A stretch of 48,317 bases of DNA from an uncultured Robinsoniella sp. (GTDB lineage: Bacteria > Bacillota > Clostridia > Lachnospirales > Lachnospiraceae), in assembly GCA_900539655.1 (NCBI GenBank), contig UQCR01000044.1:1-48317 (forward strand), written 5' to 3'. Shown here one piece after another: positions 1-8,508 of the stretch. The notes under the pieces were generated by a model. It was not told the origin of the DNA. It ran no database searches and worked only from the letters and a program-made list of their open reading frames with translations. Position numbers and translations under genes: made by a program. The stretch's first letter is position 1, and every line of letters starts with the position of its first letter.

Positions 1-222
1 CGGATACTAAGCGGGCACTGAACCGAGAAATGCATCAGGATTTCTCGGTGAATGCCCGCGTGCCGCCAAAAAGCGCTCCGCAAAGGTTAGAAAATACCAG
101 TTCTGCGGCAAGCTGACGGAGTCCATATCAGTTTTCCACCCCCATCTTTCCGTACACTACCTATCATCCACAAAGCGTCCTTCCTCAGCTAAACCCCAAT
201 ATAAATCATTTAATAGAACCCT
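1..222 (-). repeat. Dispersed ~200-bp repeat, left copy, with terminal hairpin
   Basis: Positions 24-222 are the reverse complement of 48119-48317, base i matching 48341-i. From 24 to 189 I count only three differences; beyond 190 the match fades. Positions 11-59 form a long hairpin: GCGGGCA (11-17) pairs with TGCCCGC (53-59) and ACCGAGAAAT (22-31) pairs with ATTTCTCGGT (40-49). Read on the minus strand, a 39-codon ORF runs from 126 to 7 (MDSVSLPQNW...), and it is open in both copies up to the point where the window ends. I treat it as part of the repeat, not as a proven gene. The rest of 223-397 shows no gene. Confidence 0.85.
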
Positions 223-397
223 ATAAAACCTCCACCCCAGAGAGTGTTTGAAAATTCATTCCCGCCATCTGCCGCCCCACTTTACGGCATATTTACCCCG
301 GATTCAGGCTACATAGTACGCTTGTCGCCCTTCATCCGGGAAAAATCTCCCACAAACTGTGACGCACAGCTGCCAGAAAGTAATTTTGAATCACGCT

Positions 398-1750
398 CTA
401 GTTCAACACAAATCCTTCCGCATAAAAAGCACTATCCAATGAAAGCTCCTCAGTCTGAAGCAGAATCTGGCCGTTTTTACATTCAAAGGAGAGGGACTGT
501 CCCGTCCGCATAGAATGGACCTCCTGCACATCTGCATCTATGGCAAAGGCAAGCGAGTGAGGAAGCTTTGGTATCTCATCATACAGATAGTAAGCATAAA
601 TATTTCCGGATTTCCTGGTGTATTTGATCCGTTCCTGAAAATAGGGAGGGATGATGGATGACTCATAGATTCCGTCTCCGAACAGGGTAAGCCATCTTCC
701 GAGGTCTTTTATGGAAGCTACAGCGGGGGCCGGAAGTTCTCCGTCGGGCTGGGGGGCAATATTCAGCGCCAGGTTACCGCCCTTACTCACCACATCCAGC
801 AGCATGTGGACCAGTTCCCTGCCGGTTTTAAAATCATCGGAATAATGGAAGGAAAATCGATCACCCACCGTGGCGCAGGTTTCCCAGGGAATGAACAGAG
901 GCTGATCCGGAATCTGCTTTTCCGGGGTGACAATATTTTCGTAGGGACCTCCCACGCAGCGGTCACAGACGATCAGATGGGGCTGGGTAGTGCTGCGCAG
1001 GTTCTCCACAACTTTTTCCAAATGGATGTCCTGATCCAGATTATCTTTGCTGACCCAGCCGCCGTCCAGCCAGAGCACATCTATTTTTCCATAATTTCTT
1101 CCCAGTTCCAGTATTTGCTGATGAGTAAATTCTTCGAATTTTTTCCAGAGTTCAGGATGTTCACTAATCTCATAATTTACATTCCGTGTGGGTGCAGGAC
1201 CGAATGCTCTGTGCCAGTAATCGTCACAGTTCCAGTCGGGCTTGGAGAAGTATACGGATATGGCAAGCCCTTCTTTACGAAATGCATCATACAGAGAGCC
1301 TGTAATGTCGGCATAAGGGCTGGTATGGAAGGGGCAGGATTCATGGGTAATCTTGTAATCCGTTGTCTCTGTATTGAACATACAGAAGCCATCGTGGTGT
1401 TTGGTGGTAAACAGCAGATATCGGAATCCGCATTCCTTAGCCAGCTTCGCCCAGCGGTCAGGCCGGAACCTGACCGGATTAAAAGTCTTATTTGCATTGA
1501 TATACTGCTCTTTGAAGGTGGGGATATCGGTCCAGTCCACGTCTTCCTGGGACCAGCTTCCGTCACCGTCTGAAAGGGGCCAGGATTCATAAGTACCCAG
1601 CTGGCACCCGGGTGCCCAGTGCATCATAATTCCCAGCTTTAATCCCATGAACCAGTCGATATGTTCTTTTACGGCAGGGTTGTCCACAGGAACATAATTT
1701 GCCGTTTCGGTATAAGTATGAATGCCATTTGTTACTACTTGTTTTTTCAT
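398..1750 (-). CDS. Alpha-L-fucosidase, GH29 family, cytoplasmic
   Basis: Retaining alpha-L-fucosidase that removes terminal fucose from oligosaccharides. The protein is about 450 residues, the usual length of a GH29 catalytic unit. Visible marks are the N-terminal WFMGLKLGIMMHWAP strand, the KHHDGF motif near residue 117 and LWLDGGW near residue 227, whose Asp is the family nucleophile. There is no signal peptide, so it should act in the cytoplasm on imported sugars. An ATG at 1750 with AGGAG ten bases upstream is preferred over a TTG two codons earlier, which would sit only four bases from the ribosome binding site. It lies 20 bp behind the YesM-like kinase gene and probably ends that operon. 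The GH29 subfamily and linkage preference cannot be read from sequence alone. Confidence 0.92.
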   Translation of the reverse strand: MKKQVVTNGIHTYTETANYVPVDNPAVKEHIDWFMGLKLGIMMHWAPGCQLGTYESWPLSDGDGSWSQEDVDWTDIPTFKEQYINANKTFNPVRFRPDRWAKLAKECGFRYLLFTTKHHDGFCMFNTETTDYKITHESCPFHTSPYADITGSLYDAFRKEGLAISVYFSKPDWNCDDYWHRAFGPAPTRNVNYEISEHPELWKKFEEFTHQQILELGRNYGKIDVLWLDGGWVSKDNLDQDIHLEKVVENLRSTTQPHLIVCDRCVGGPYENIVTPEKQIPDQPLFIPWETCATVGDRFSFHYSDDFKTGRELVHMLLDVVSKGGNLALNIAPQPDGELPAPAVASIKDLGRWLTLFGDGIYESSIIPPYFQERIKYTRKSGNIYAYYLYDEIPKLPHSLAFAIDADVQEVHSMRTGQSLSFECKNGQILLQTEELSLDSAFYAEGFVLN

Positions 1751-1770
1751 TGTCAATTTTCTCCTATTTT

Positions 1771-3555
1771 TTAATTGTAGTCGAATGTGATGCGGGCAGT
1801 GAGTATGCCGGCGGAATCTCTTCTGTAAATCAGTCCGCTTTCTCCCTTAAAATTTAACCGTATCCGCTCATTGATATTGCGGATGCCAAATCCGTTGGAT
1901 ACTTTCAGGGATGTATCCTCGGAATGATCCAGGAACTTATTAAGCTCTAGGGCGTCACATCCCACGCCGTCATCCGTAATGTCAATGATTACTGCATGGG
2001 CTGACCGGTAGACATGTACCTGTATGTGAAGATCCCTGCCGCATTCCACCAGCCCATGGGAGATAGAGTTCTCAATCAGAGGCTGCAGGGTAAATTTAGG
2101 GATGTATACGGAGTTCAGGTCCTCAGCAGTATTAATCTTCAGCATCAGCTTTTGGGAGTGCCGCAGCTGCTGGATGTTGATATATTCCTGGATATTTTGC
2201 AGTTCACTTGAGACAGGAACAAGCTTGTCCGGTTCCGTAATGCTGTAACGCATCAGATTTGCGATGGAAGAGACAATTTCTGCGATGTCGTCTTCATTTT
2301 TTGAAAGTGCCATCCAGTTAACAATATCCATGGCATTGAAGATGAAATGAGGGTTGATTTGTGCCTGAAGAGCCCGAAGCTCGGAGCGTTTCTGCTGTTC
2401 GGTCTGGGTTTGGATATCCCGGATCAGCTGGTTATTATGGGTAATCAGCTGTGAAAAGCTGTCACAAAGCATAACGATTTCCTTATCTTTGGAAAAATGC
2501 AGAGCTTCCACGGAAAAATTCCGGGTATCGTGTATGGTACTGATGGTCTGTGCCATACGGATGATGGGACGGGTGAATCGGTTGGAAATCAGGTATATGC
2601 CTGCCATCAGTACAAAAAAGATCAAAAGCACAAACAGCAGGTAAAAGCGCATCAGGTGGCTGAGCTGGGTCTGGATATCCCGGTATGGCGTCAGAAACAG
2701 AATTTTCAGGTCATACCGCTCCAGGGAATTCAAGCTCATTACATACCGCTGCCCACCCAGTGTGACAGTTTCTCCGCCGAAAGCCTTTCTTGCCATGAAG
2801 CGGTCACAGGCTTCCAGGTACAGGTTTTTCTGGTCATTACTTAGAAATAAAAGCTCCTGCTGGCTGGTAAAGATGGCATAGCCGCTGTTATCGCTGATGG
2901 GCTCCAGGGAAAATGTGCGCGACAGATCCTTGGACGCAATGCTGATTACCATTACCCCCTGTCCCGCTTTGGTATAGGGACCTGTATAGTAGTTGTTATG
3001 GATGATTTGTGCAAAACAAAAATTATTTGTCTCCGGGTCCAGAAAAATACGGCTCCTTTTTCTGGACTCCATTAATTGGAGGTACCAGTCCGCCGTCTTA
3101 ACTTCCGTATCGGAAAAAATATTGCTGGAAGAGACAAAGGGATTGGTATTCAGTGTCCTGCTGTCGAAGAAATCTGCAATCGGCAGGCTGTCATTAATAA
3201 AAAGTGTGTTTTTCAGATAGAGGCTGCTCCCCAGAATCTGGTCTGTGGAATAATGAGAAAACTGGTTCGTAATGGACCTGCGGATATTAATTTTTTCCAG
3301 GGAATCTGTTACGGTTCCGGTGCTTAAGTAAATGCCGATGGCCTCATCCCCGATAATTCGAAGGGAAGTCTGCCGTATGGAATCCAGAAAACTTTCTACC
3401 ATATTTGAATTCATGGAAACAGCTGATTTCTGGTAACGCATAATTTCAGTCTCATATCCCTGGCGGAAGAGAATGAAGATAAAAGAATAAGATAAAAGTG
3501 TAATTACAAAGATGCCGCCGGAAAATGCTAAAAATATTTTCTTTTTAATTCCCAT
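1771..3555 (-). CDS. YesM-type sensor histidine kinase
   Basis: Membrane sensor kinase of the LytS/YesM group, which signals to AraC-type response regulators controlling carbohydrate genes. Two membrane segments (about residues 7-30 and 304-325) bracket a large extracellular sensor region of dCache type by arrangement. A HAMP segment follows, then the His_kinase box QINPHFIFN with the phospho-acceptor His near residue 403, an N-box (LIENSISHGL, about 492-502) and a glycine box (DITDDGVGC, about 526). The start overlaps the end of the upstream regulator gene by 11 bp, so the two are translationally coupled. The ligand is unknown; the neighbouring fucosidase, sulfatase and sugar transporters suggest an extracellular oligosaccharide or the LplA-type binding protein. 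Confidence 0.93.
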   Translation of the reverse strand: MGIKKKIFLAFSGGIFVITLLSYSFIFILFRQGYETEIMRYQKSAVSMNSNMVESFLDSIRQTSLRIIGDEAIGIYLSTGTVTDSLEKINIRRSITNQFSHYSTDQILGSSLYLKNTLFINDSLPIADFFDSRTLNTNPFVSSSNIFSDTEVKTADWYLQLMESRKRSRIFLDPETNNFCFAQIIHNNYYTGPYTKAGQGVMVISIASKDLSRTFSLEPISDNSGYAIFTSQQELLFLSNDQKNLYLEACDRFMARKAFGGETVTLGGQRYVMSLNSLERYDLKILFLTPYRDIQTQLSHLMRFYLLFVLLIFFVLMAGIYLISNRFTRPIIRMAQTISTIHDTRNFSVEALHFSKDKEIVMLCDSFSQLITHNNQLIRDIQTQTEQQKRSELRALQAQINPHFIFNAMDIVNWMALSKNEDDIAEIVSSIANLMRYSITEPDKLVPVSSELQNIQEYINIQQLRHSQKLMLKINTAEDLNSVYIPKFTLQPLIENSISHGLVECGRDLHIQVHVYRSAHAVIIDITDDGVGCDALELNKFLDHSEDTSLKVSNGFGIRNINERIRLNFKGESGLIYRRDSAGILTARITFDYN

Positions 3556-4645
3556 GTTCCACCGCCTGGTCTGTTGTTTTTTGCAGATTCAGTGATTTTT
3601 GAATACACAGATTGCGGTATTCGCTGGGCTTCATATTCATCTGTTTTTTGAAATATTTTGCAAAATACCTGGAATCTTCATAACCTGATTTTAAGGCTAC
3701 CTCCGAAATGGAATACTGAACGTCGCTCAGTAGTTCTTTTGCTTTCTCCATACGCAGATTTGTCAGGTAAGTACTCAGGTTTTCACAGGTGGATTGCTTG
3801 AAAATGGTACTCAGATAAGAGATGGACACATTCATGGAGTCCGCCAGATACGAGATATTAAAAGCCGGAGAATCAAAATGCTTCTGCATATATTCCCGAG
3901 CCGTCTCGATTAACGTGTCGGTACTGGCATGGCGCTGTCTGCTGCTGGCGGTCATCACATCGCTGTAGCGGGTGATGATAAAGTTTATTTTTTCTTCAGG
4001 GTTTGGCAGATCATAAAACTGGCTCAGCGTTTTAGATCTGGATGTGTCCAGTATGGGCTGTGAGATATTCAGCTGTTCAAAATAAGAGTACAGGTAGTTC
4101 AGAAGCTGGGTTCCAAGTGCATTGCCTTCCTGGCTTTTCATAGGACCGAAGTATTCTTCAGAAGAAAAATAAGAATCAAAAAATTTCAGATCGCATTGTC
4201 TTAACGCTGTGAGTATCTCATCTTTCAGAGAAGGGCTCCATGATTTTAAATAAGTATCCTTACGAAATTTCTTTTCCTGGTTGATATGCAGCAGCAGCTC
4301 CTCCAGTTCTTTTAGCTTTTGTCTTGTTACGGGCTTTAATATGTAATCCGTGACTCCATACTGGATTGCTTTTTGGGCATAGGTAAATTCCCCATGGGCA
4401 CTCAGCAAAATCAGTTTTATTTCCCAGTTCCGGGAATAAATCTCTTTAGCCAGTTCCAGCCCATCCATCACAGGCATTTTAATATCCGAAATAATGACAT
4501 CCGGAGGAGACAGCTCTATCAGTTCCAGAGCATCTTTTCCATTGGAAGCAGTTCCCGTCAGGGTTCCTTCAAAACGCTTCCAGTCCAGCATGGATATCAG
4601 GCCCTCCACAGCGTACTTTTCATCATCAATTAATAATATATTCAT
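3545..4645 (-). CDS. YesN-type response regulator, AraC DNA-binding domain
   Basis: Cytoplasmic transcription factor. The receiver domain (about residues 1-120) has the acidic pocket IDDE and the phospho-acceptor Asp near residue 54 in IISDIKMP. The C-terminal ~100 residues are an AraC/XylS double helix-turn-helix (ISYLADSMNVSISYLSTIF; SGYEDSRYFAKYFKK). The middle is the variable linker usual for this family. The start at 4645 (MNILLIDD) is chosen because AGAAGGGAG lies just upstream; an ATG six codons earlier lacks such a site. It pairs with the overlapping kinase, and the divergent transporter operon across the 319-bp gap is the obvious target. Confidence 0.93.
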   Translation of the reverse strand: MNILLIDDEKYAVEGLISMLDWKRFEGTLTGTASNGKDALELIELSPPDVIISDIKMPVMDGLELAKEIYSRNWEIKLILLSAHGEFTYAQKAIQYGVTDYILKPVTRQKLKELEELLLHINQEKKFRKDTYLKSWSPSLKDEILTALRQCDLKFFDSYFSSEEYFGPMKSQEGNALGTQLLNYLYSYFEQLNISQPILDTSRSKTLSQFYDLPNPEEKINFIITRYSDVMTASSRQRHASTDTLIETAREYMQKHFDSPAFNISYLADSMNVSISYLSTIFKQSTCENLSTYLTNLRMEKAKELLSDVQYSISEVALKSGYEDSRYFAKYFKKQMNMKPSEYRNLCIQKSLNLQKTTDQAVEHGN

Positions 4646-4849
4646 AATTCTCCCTTCTTTCATCCAGGCATATTGCCTCTATTAAAGTATATTTGATCAA
4701 TTTGCACGCTTGTGCTCTTCCCAAATTCAGTAGTGTGAACTTTGTTCCCACTTTCGTTCCATTTTTAGATTATATCGGATTTTATAAGAAGAGACAAGTA
4801 AACAGGGTGAATGCAGAAAAATAGTGCACCTTATCAAAAAAAAGTCAAG

Positions 4850-4879
4850 TTGTTCTGGCAGCAGGGATACTTGTATAAT
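4850..4879 (+). promoter_or_regulatory. Candidate promoter of the LplBC/SBP/sulfatase operon
   Basis: In the 319-bp divergent region 4646-4964, a perfect TATAAT at 4874-4879 is preceded, 18 bp upstream, by TTGTTC at 4850-4855. It reads toward the permease gene, giving a leader of about 80 nt. The weak -35 would fit activation by the YesN-like regulator, whose gene starts on the other side. A TATACT box on the minus strand near 4690 may serve yesN. No further gene is seen in the gap. Confidence 0.5.
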
Positions 4880-4964
4880 AGAAAAGGTAATAGAACCGGG
4901 GACATGTACAGAATTGAAAGGAACCCTGAGATGATCAGGGAATGGAAAGGAGGAGATATTGCAT

Positions 4965-5918
4965 ATGAAAATTAAGGGAAACAAGACCGGGAAATCCGGT
5001 GCTGCCGGCAAGAGAATGATTTATTTCAGGAGAAACCTGCCTTTGACATTGATGGCACTTCCGGCGGTAATCATTATGATTTTGTTCCGATATCTGCCTT
5101 TAAGCGGAATTCTTCTTGCATTTAAGAAATTTAATGTACGAAAAGGGATTTTTGGCAGTGAATACATAGGATTAGATAACTTTAAGTTTTTGTTTAAGAG
5201 CTCAGATGCATTCATCATTACCAGAAATACACTTCTCTATAATATCTTATTTTTGATTATTGACCTGGTGGTTGCGGTTGCAATTGCAATTGTTCTAAAT
5301 GAACTCTGGAATAAGAGAAGATCAAAGGTTTTTCAGACAATATTTATGGCACCCTATTTTTTATCCTGGGTAGTCGTTTCTTTTGTAGGATTTGCACTGT
5401 TAAGCGTGGATAATGGGTTGTTTAACCGGTTGTTGGAGATGTTTGGAAAGGAAGGGGTCAACTGGTACAGCGATCCGAAGTACTGGCCGGTAATCCTTGT
5501 TCTTGTCCAGATCTGGAAAACCGTTGGATATTCTACGGTAATGTATCTTGGATGCCTCACGGGGATACCAAATGATTACTATGAAGCAGCCGTTATGGAC
5601 GGTGCTACGAAATGGCAGCAGATCCGCTATATTACCATACCTTGTATGCGTTCTATGATGATTATCTTGTCCATATTGGCAATCGGAAAAATCTTTTTTG
5701 CTGATTTCGGATTGTTCTATCAGATGCCAAGAAATAACGGGCCATTATTCCCTGTGACAAATGTTATCGATACGTATTTATATCGTGCGTTGAAAGAAAC
5801 CGGAAATATCGGAATGGCTGCGGCGGCAAATCTATACCAGTCTGTGGTGGGATGTGTGCTGGTCGTAGTATCCAATATGGTTGTGAGAAAAATAGATAAA
5901 GAAAGTGCGCTGTTTTAA
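4965..5918 (+). CDS. LplB-type sugar ABC transporter permease
   Basis: Inner-membrane permease of a CUT1-type oligosaccharide importer, LplB/YtcP-like subgroup. Six hydrophobic spans are visible, and the cytoplasmic EAA loop reads YYEAAVMDGATKWQQIRYITIP-like near residues 205-227, where an ATPase would dock. It begins with a basic cytoplasmic tail. The ATG at 4965 follows AAAGGAGGAG; a TTG two codons earlier is less likely. It is the first gene of a tight unit with the second permease (14-bp gap) and the binding protein. No ATPase is encoded nearby, so a shared MsmK-like ATPase elsewhere must power it. Confidence 0.93.
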   Translation: MKIKGNKTGKSGAAGKRMIYFRRNLPLTLMALPAVIIMILFRYLPLSGILLAFKKFNVRKGIFGSEYIGLDNFKFLFKSSDAFIITRNTLLYNILFLIIDLVVAVAIAIVLNELWNKRRSKVFQTIFMAPYFLSWVVVSFVGFALLSVDNGLFNRLLEMFGKEGVNWYSDPKYWPVILVLVQIWKTVGYSTVMYLGCLTGIPNDYYEAAVMDGATKWQQIRYITIPCMRSMMIILSILAIGKIFFADFGLFYQMPRNNGPLFPVTNVIDTYLYRALKETGNIGMAAAANLYQSVVGCVLVVVSNMVVRKIDKESALF

Positions 5919-5932
5919 GGGAGGGAACCGGC

Positions 5933-6871
5933 ATGAGTGCTGATAAGAAAAAAAAGAAAGAGGAGTTTTTGGAATCAAATCCGGACTTTAACCGGATATC
6001 GGGAAAGTCCAATGCCATCTGGAATATTATCCTGACGGTTATGGCATTGTCCTGTGTGCTTCCGCTGCTGCTGGTGGTAATTGTATCTTTCAGCAGTGAA
6101 AACAGCATTTATCAGAACGGATACAGCTTCTTTCCATCGGAGCTGAGTCTGGAAGCATACCGGTACTTTTTCCGGCTGGGAGACCAGATTGTCCGGTCTT
6201 ATGGAGTGACAATTTTTGTCACAGTGATTGGTACATTGTTCAGTGTGTTTATCACCTGCTTGTTTGCCTATGTATTATCCAGGTCGGATTACCGTTATAA
6301 CAAAATATTAACGTATATGATGCTGTTCACAATGCTGTTTAACGGGGGAATGGTGCCAAGTTATATTGTAAATACCCAGTTTTTACATTTGGGTAATTCC
6401 ATATGGTCACTGATACTCCCTATGAGCTTTAATGCTTTTTATGTGGTGGTGCTGCGAACATTCTATAAGAGCATCCCTATGGAGATCATAGAAGCAGCGA
6501 GAATCGATGGCTCCGGAGAGTTTCATACATTTCTGAAGGTAGTTTTTCCGCTGTCCAAACCGGGAATCGCAACGATTTCCCTGTTTACCATGATCGCTTA
6601 CTGGAACGACTGGTTCCTGGGAATGCTCTATATCATGGATCAGAAAAAATACCCGATCCAGACATTGCTGTGGAGTGTACAAAACAGCCTGGAATCGGTA
6701 AAGCAGTCGGCATCCAATGCACTTGAGTACGCAGAGGTTGCTAAATCAGCACCCACTGACAGCGGACGTATGGCGCTGACGGTTTTAGTCGTGATACCTA
6801 TTCTGCTGGCTTATCCATTCTTCCAGAAATACTTTGTAAAAGGATTGACGGTTGGAGGAGTGAAAGGCTGA
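5933..6871 (+). CDS. LplC-type sugar ABC transporter permease
   Basis: Second permease of the same importer. A lysine-rich cytoplasmic N-terminus is followed by six membrane spans and an EAA loop (IEAARIDGSGEFHTFLKVVFPLSKPGI region, near residues 185-212). The C-terminal FVKGLTVGGVKG ending is typical of LplC/YtcP-type and MalG-type partners. GGGAGG lies nine bases before the ATG. It sits between the LplB-type permease and the lipoprotein gene, with gaps of 14 and 37 bp, so one transcript is expected. Confidence 0.93.
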   Translation: MSADKKKKKEEFLESNPDFNRISGKSNAIWNIILTVMALSCVLPLLLVVIVSFSSENSIYQNGYSFFPSELSLEAYRYFFRLGDQIVRSYGVTIFVTVIGTLFSVFITCLFAYVLSRSDYRYNKILTYMMLFTMLFNGGMVPSYIVNTQFLHLGNSIWSLILPMSFNAFYVVVLRTFYKSIPMEIIEAARIDGSGEFHTFLKVVFPLSKPGIATISLFTMIAYWNDWFLGMLYIMDQKKYPIQTLLWSVQNSLESVKQSASNALEYAEVAKSAPTDSGRMALTVLVVIPILLAYPFFQKYFVKGLTVGGVKG

Positions 6872-6908
6872 CAGGTAGTAAATAAAAATTATTTAAGGAG
6901 GAACAGGT

Positions 6909-8507
6909 ATGAAAAGAAAGACAATTGCAGCTGTATTGGCTATTTCTATGGCAGCTGCGCTATTGGGAGGGTGCTCAGGCAGCCAGAAGACGGATACACC
7001 GGCTTCAGAGACGGAGGCAAAAGGCACTGCAGATGAAGCAGAAGCGGATTCTAAGGGAACGGAGACTGCTGCTGCGGAAAAAAGTACGGATGATATCGTG
7101 AAATTAAAATGGTATATGTCCATTAACCCGGTAGCACCGGATACCGACAAGGTTATTGCAAAATTAAACGAATATACCAGAGACAAAATAGGAGTGGAAA
7201 TTGATTATCAGGTCATTGCCAATCCGGATTATAAGGAGAAAATGCCTACTTATATTAATTCAGGCGAGTATTTTGATATCTGCTTTACCGCTAACTGGAC
7301 AACGAATTATGCTCAGTTTGCCGCCAGAGATGCGTTCATGGATATCACCGAACTGCTGCCCCAGTATGCAAAAGAAACCTATGACTTTGTGCCCCAGGAG
7401 GAATGGGATGCGGTAAAGGTAGACGGCAAGATTTATGGAGTACCCTCTTATAAAGAAATGGGGTGGCAGTGCTCCGTCTATGCCAACAGCGATATGGCTG
7501 AAGAATACGGCATTGATTTGAGTAAGGTTAAGACATTAAATGACTATACAGAGGTCTTAAAAACCGTCAAAGAAAAATCCCAGGCAGAAGGGAAAAATGT
7601 GATTGGCATATCCGGCCTTAACAGTGGATTCCAGTTGGGCGTTCCTTATGAATCCCTGACAGGTACGCCTTCTTTACCGGGTGCATCTGCAATTCCGGAA
7701 ACAAACCTCTTCACAGAGCAGGAGGAAGTGTTCAACCAGTATGCCACACCGGAATATATGGACTATTGTAAGATGGTTCACGGATGGTATGAGAATGGCT
7801 ACACCTCCAAGGATCCTGTGCAGTATGATTCTGACATTGCAAACAGAGATAATGATTTTAACAACGGCAATTTATTCTCCTATATAACACAGAATGCTCC
7901 AGGTGCAGCACAGATGCTGGAGACAACGGCGGGACATGGAATTACATCTATTGATCTGACCATGCCGATATTTGAGACAAGAAGTGCGCTTGGCGGGCTG
8001 CTTGCGATCTCTTCCGGAAGCGAACATCCCGAAGAAGCGCTTAAGCTTATCAATCTGCTGAATACAGATCCGTATGTGGGAACTTTAATCCGCCATGGTA
8101 TCGAAGGCGAACATTATACTGCAGTTGGTGAAAACCAGATCGACCGGACTATGGGCGGCACACTTTCACCGGATAAAAACGGATATGATTACACGTTTGG
8201 ATGGCAGTTTGGAACTCCGTTTAATCAGAAGTGGGATATCTCATATCCTGAAAATATAGCAGATCTGTTCCAGGAATACAACGATAAGAGCATTACTGCA
8301 AAACACAATGGGTTTATGTTTGACACAGCTACGGCTGAAACGGTAATTGCTTCTGTGACAAATGTTGTTGCCCAGTACGGACCGGCTCTGGAATCCGGTA
8401 TGGTAGATCCGGAGGAAAAGATTCCGGAATTCCTGAAGCAACTGGAAGAAAACGGCGTGGATGAACTGTTAAGTGAGATCAACAGCCAGATTAAGGACCA
8501 GAAATAA
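6909..8507 (+). CDS. Lipoprotein solute-binding protein (LplA-like)
   Basis: Extracytoplasmic sugar-binding lipoprotein feeding the two permeases just upstream. A lysine-rich signal peptide ends in a lipobox (ALLGGC) with the lipidated Cys at residue 22. An acidic Ala/Glu/Thr-rich linker to about residue 60 precedes a large type-2 periplasmic-binding fold. At 532 residues it is in the long LplA class rather than the ~420-residue MalE class. AAGGAGG lies upstream of the ATG. The associated sulfatase and fucosidase suggest that the ligand is a sulfated and/or fucosylated host oligosaccharide, but no ligand residue can be assigned by eye. Confidence 0.92.
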   Translation: MKRKTIAAVLAISMAAALLGGCSGSQKTDTPASETEAKGTADEAEADSKGTETAAAEKSTDDIVKLKWYMSINPVAPDTDKVIAKLNEYTRDKIGVEIDYQVIANPDYKEKMPTYINSGEYFDICFTANWTTNYAQFAARDAFMDITELLPQYAKETYDFVPQEEWDAVKVDGKIYGVPSYKEMGWQCSVYANSDMAEEYGIDLSKVKTLNDYTEVLKTVKEKSQAEGKNVIGISGLNSGFQLGVPYESLTGTPSLPGASAIPETNLFTEQEEVFNQYATPEYMDYCKMVHGWYENGYTSKDPVQYDSDIANRDNDFNNGNLFSYITQNAPGAAQMLETTAGHGITSIDLTMPIFETRSALGGLLAISSGSEHPEEALKLINLLNTDPYVGTLIRHGIEGEHYTAVGENQIDRTMGGTLSPDKNGYDYTFGWQFGTPFNQKWDISYPENIADLFQEYNDKSITAKHNGFMFDTATAETVIASVTNVVAQYGPALESGMVDPEEKIPEFLKQLEENGVDELLSEINSQIKDQK

Positions 8508-8508
8508 A

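Noticed and set aside
806..1573. 255-codon ORF on the plus strand opposite the fucosidase gene
   Set aside because: It is antisense to a clear GH29 gene and has no ribosome binding site or recognisable domain; a reading-frame shadow.
8473..8508. N-terminal extension of the sulfatase
   Set aside because: It overlaps the binding-protein gene, needs a non-ATG start and would add a basic stretch absent from the family.
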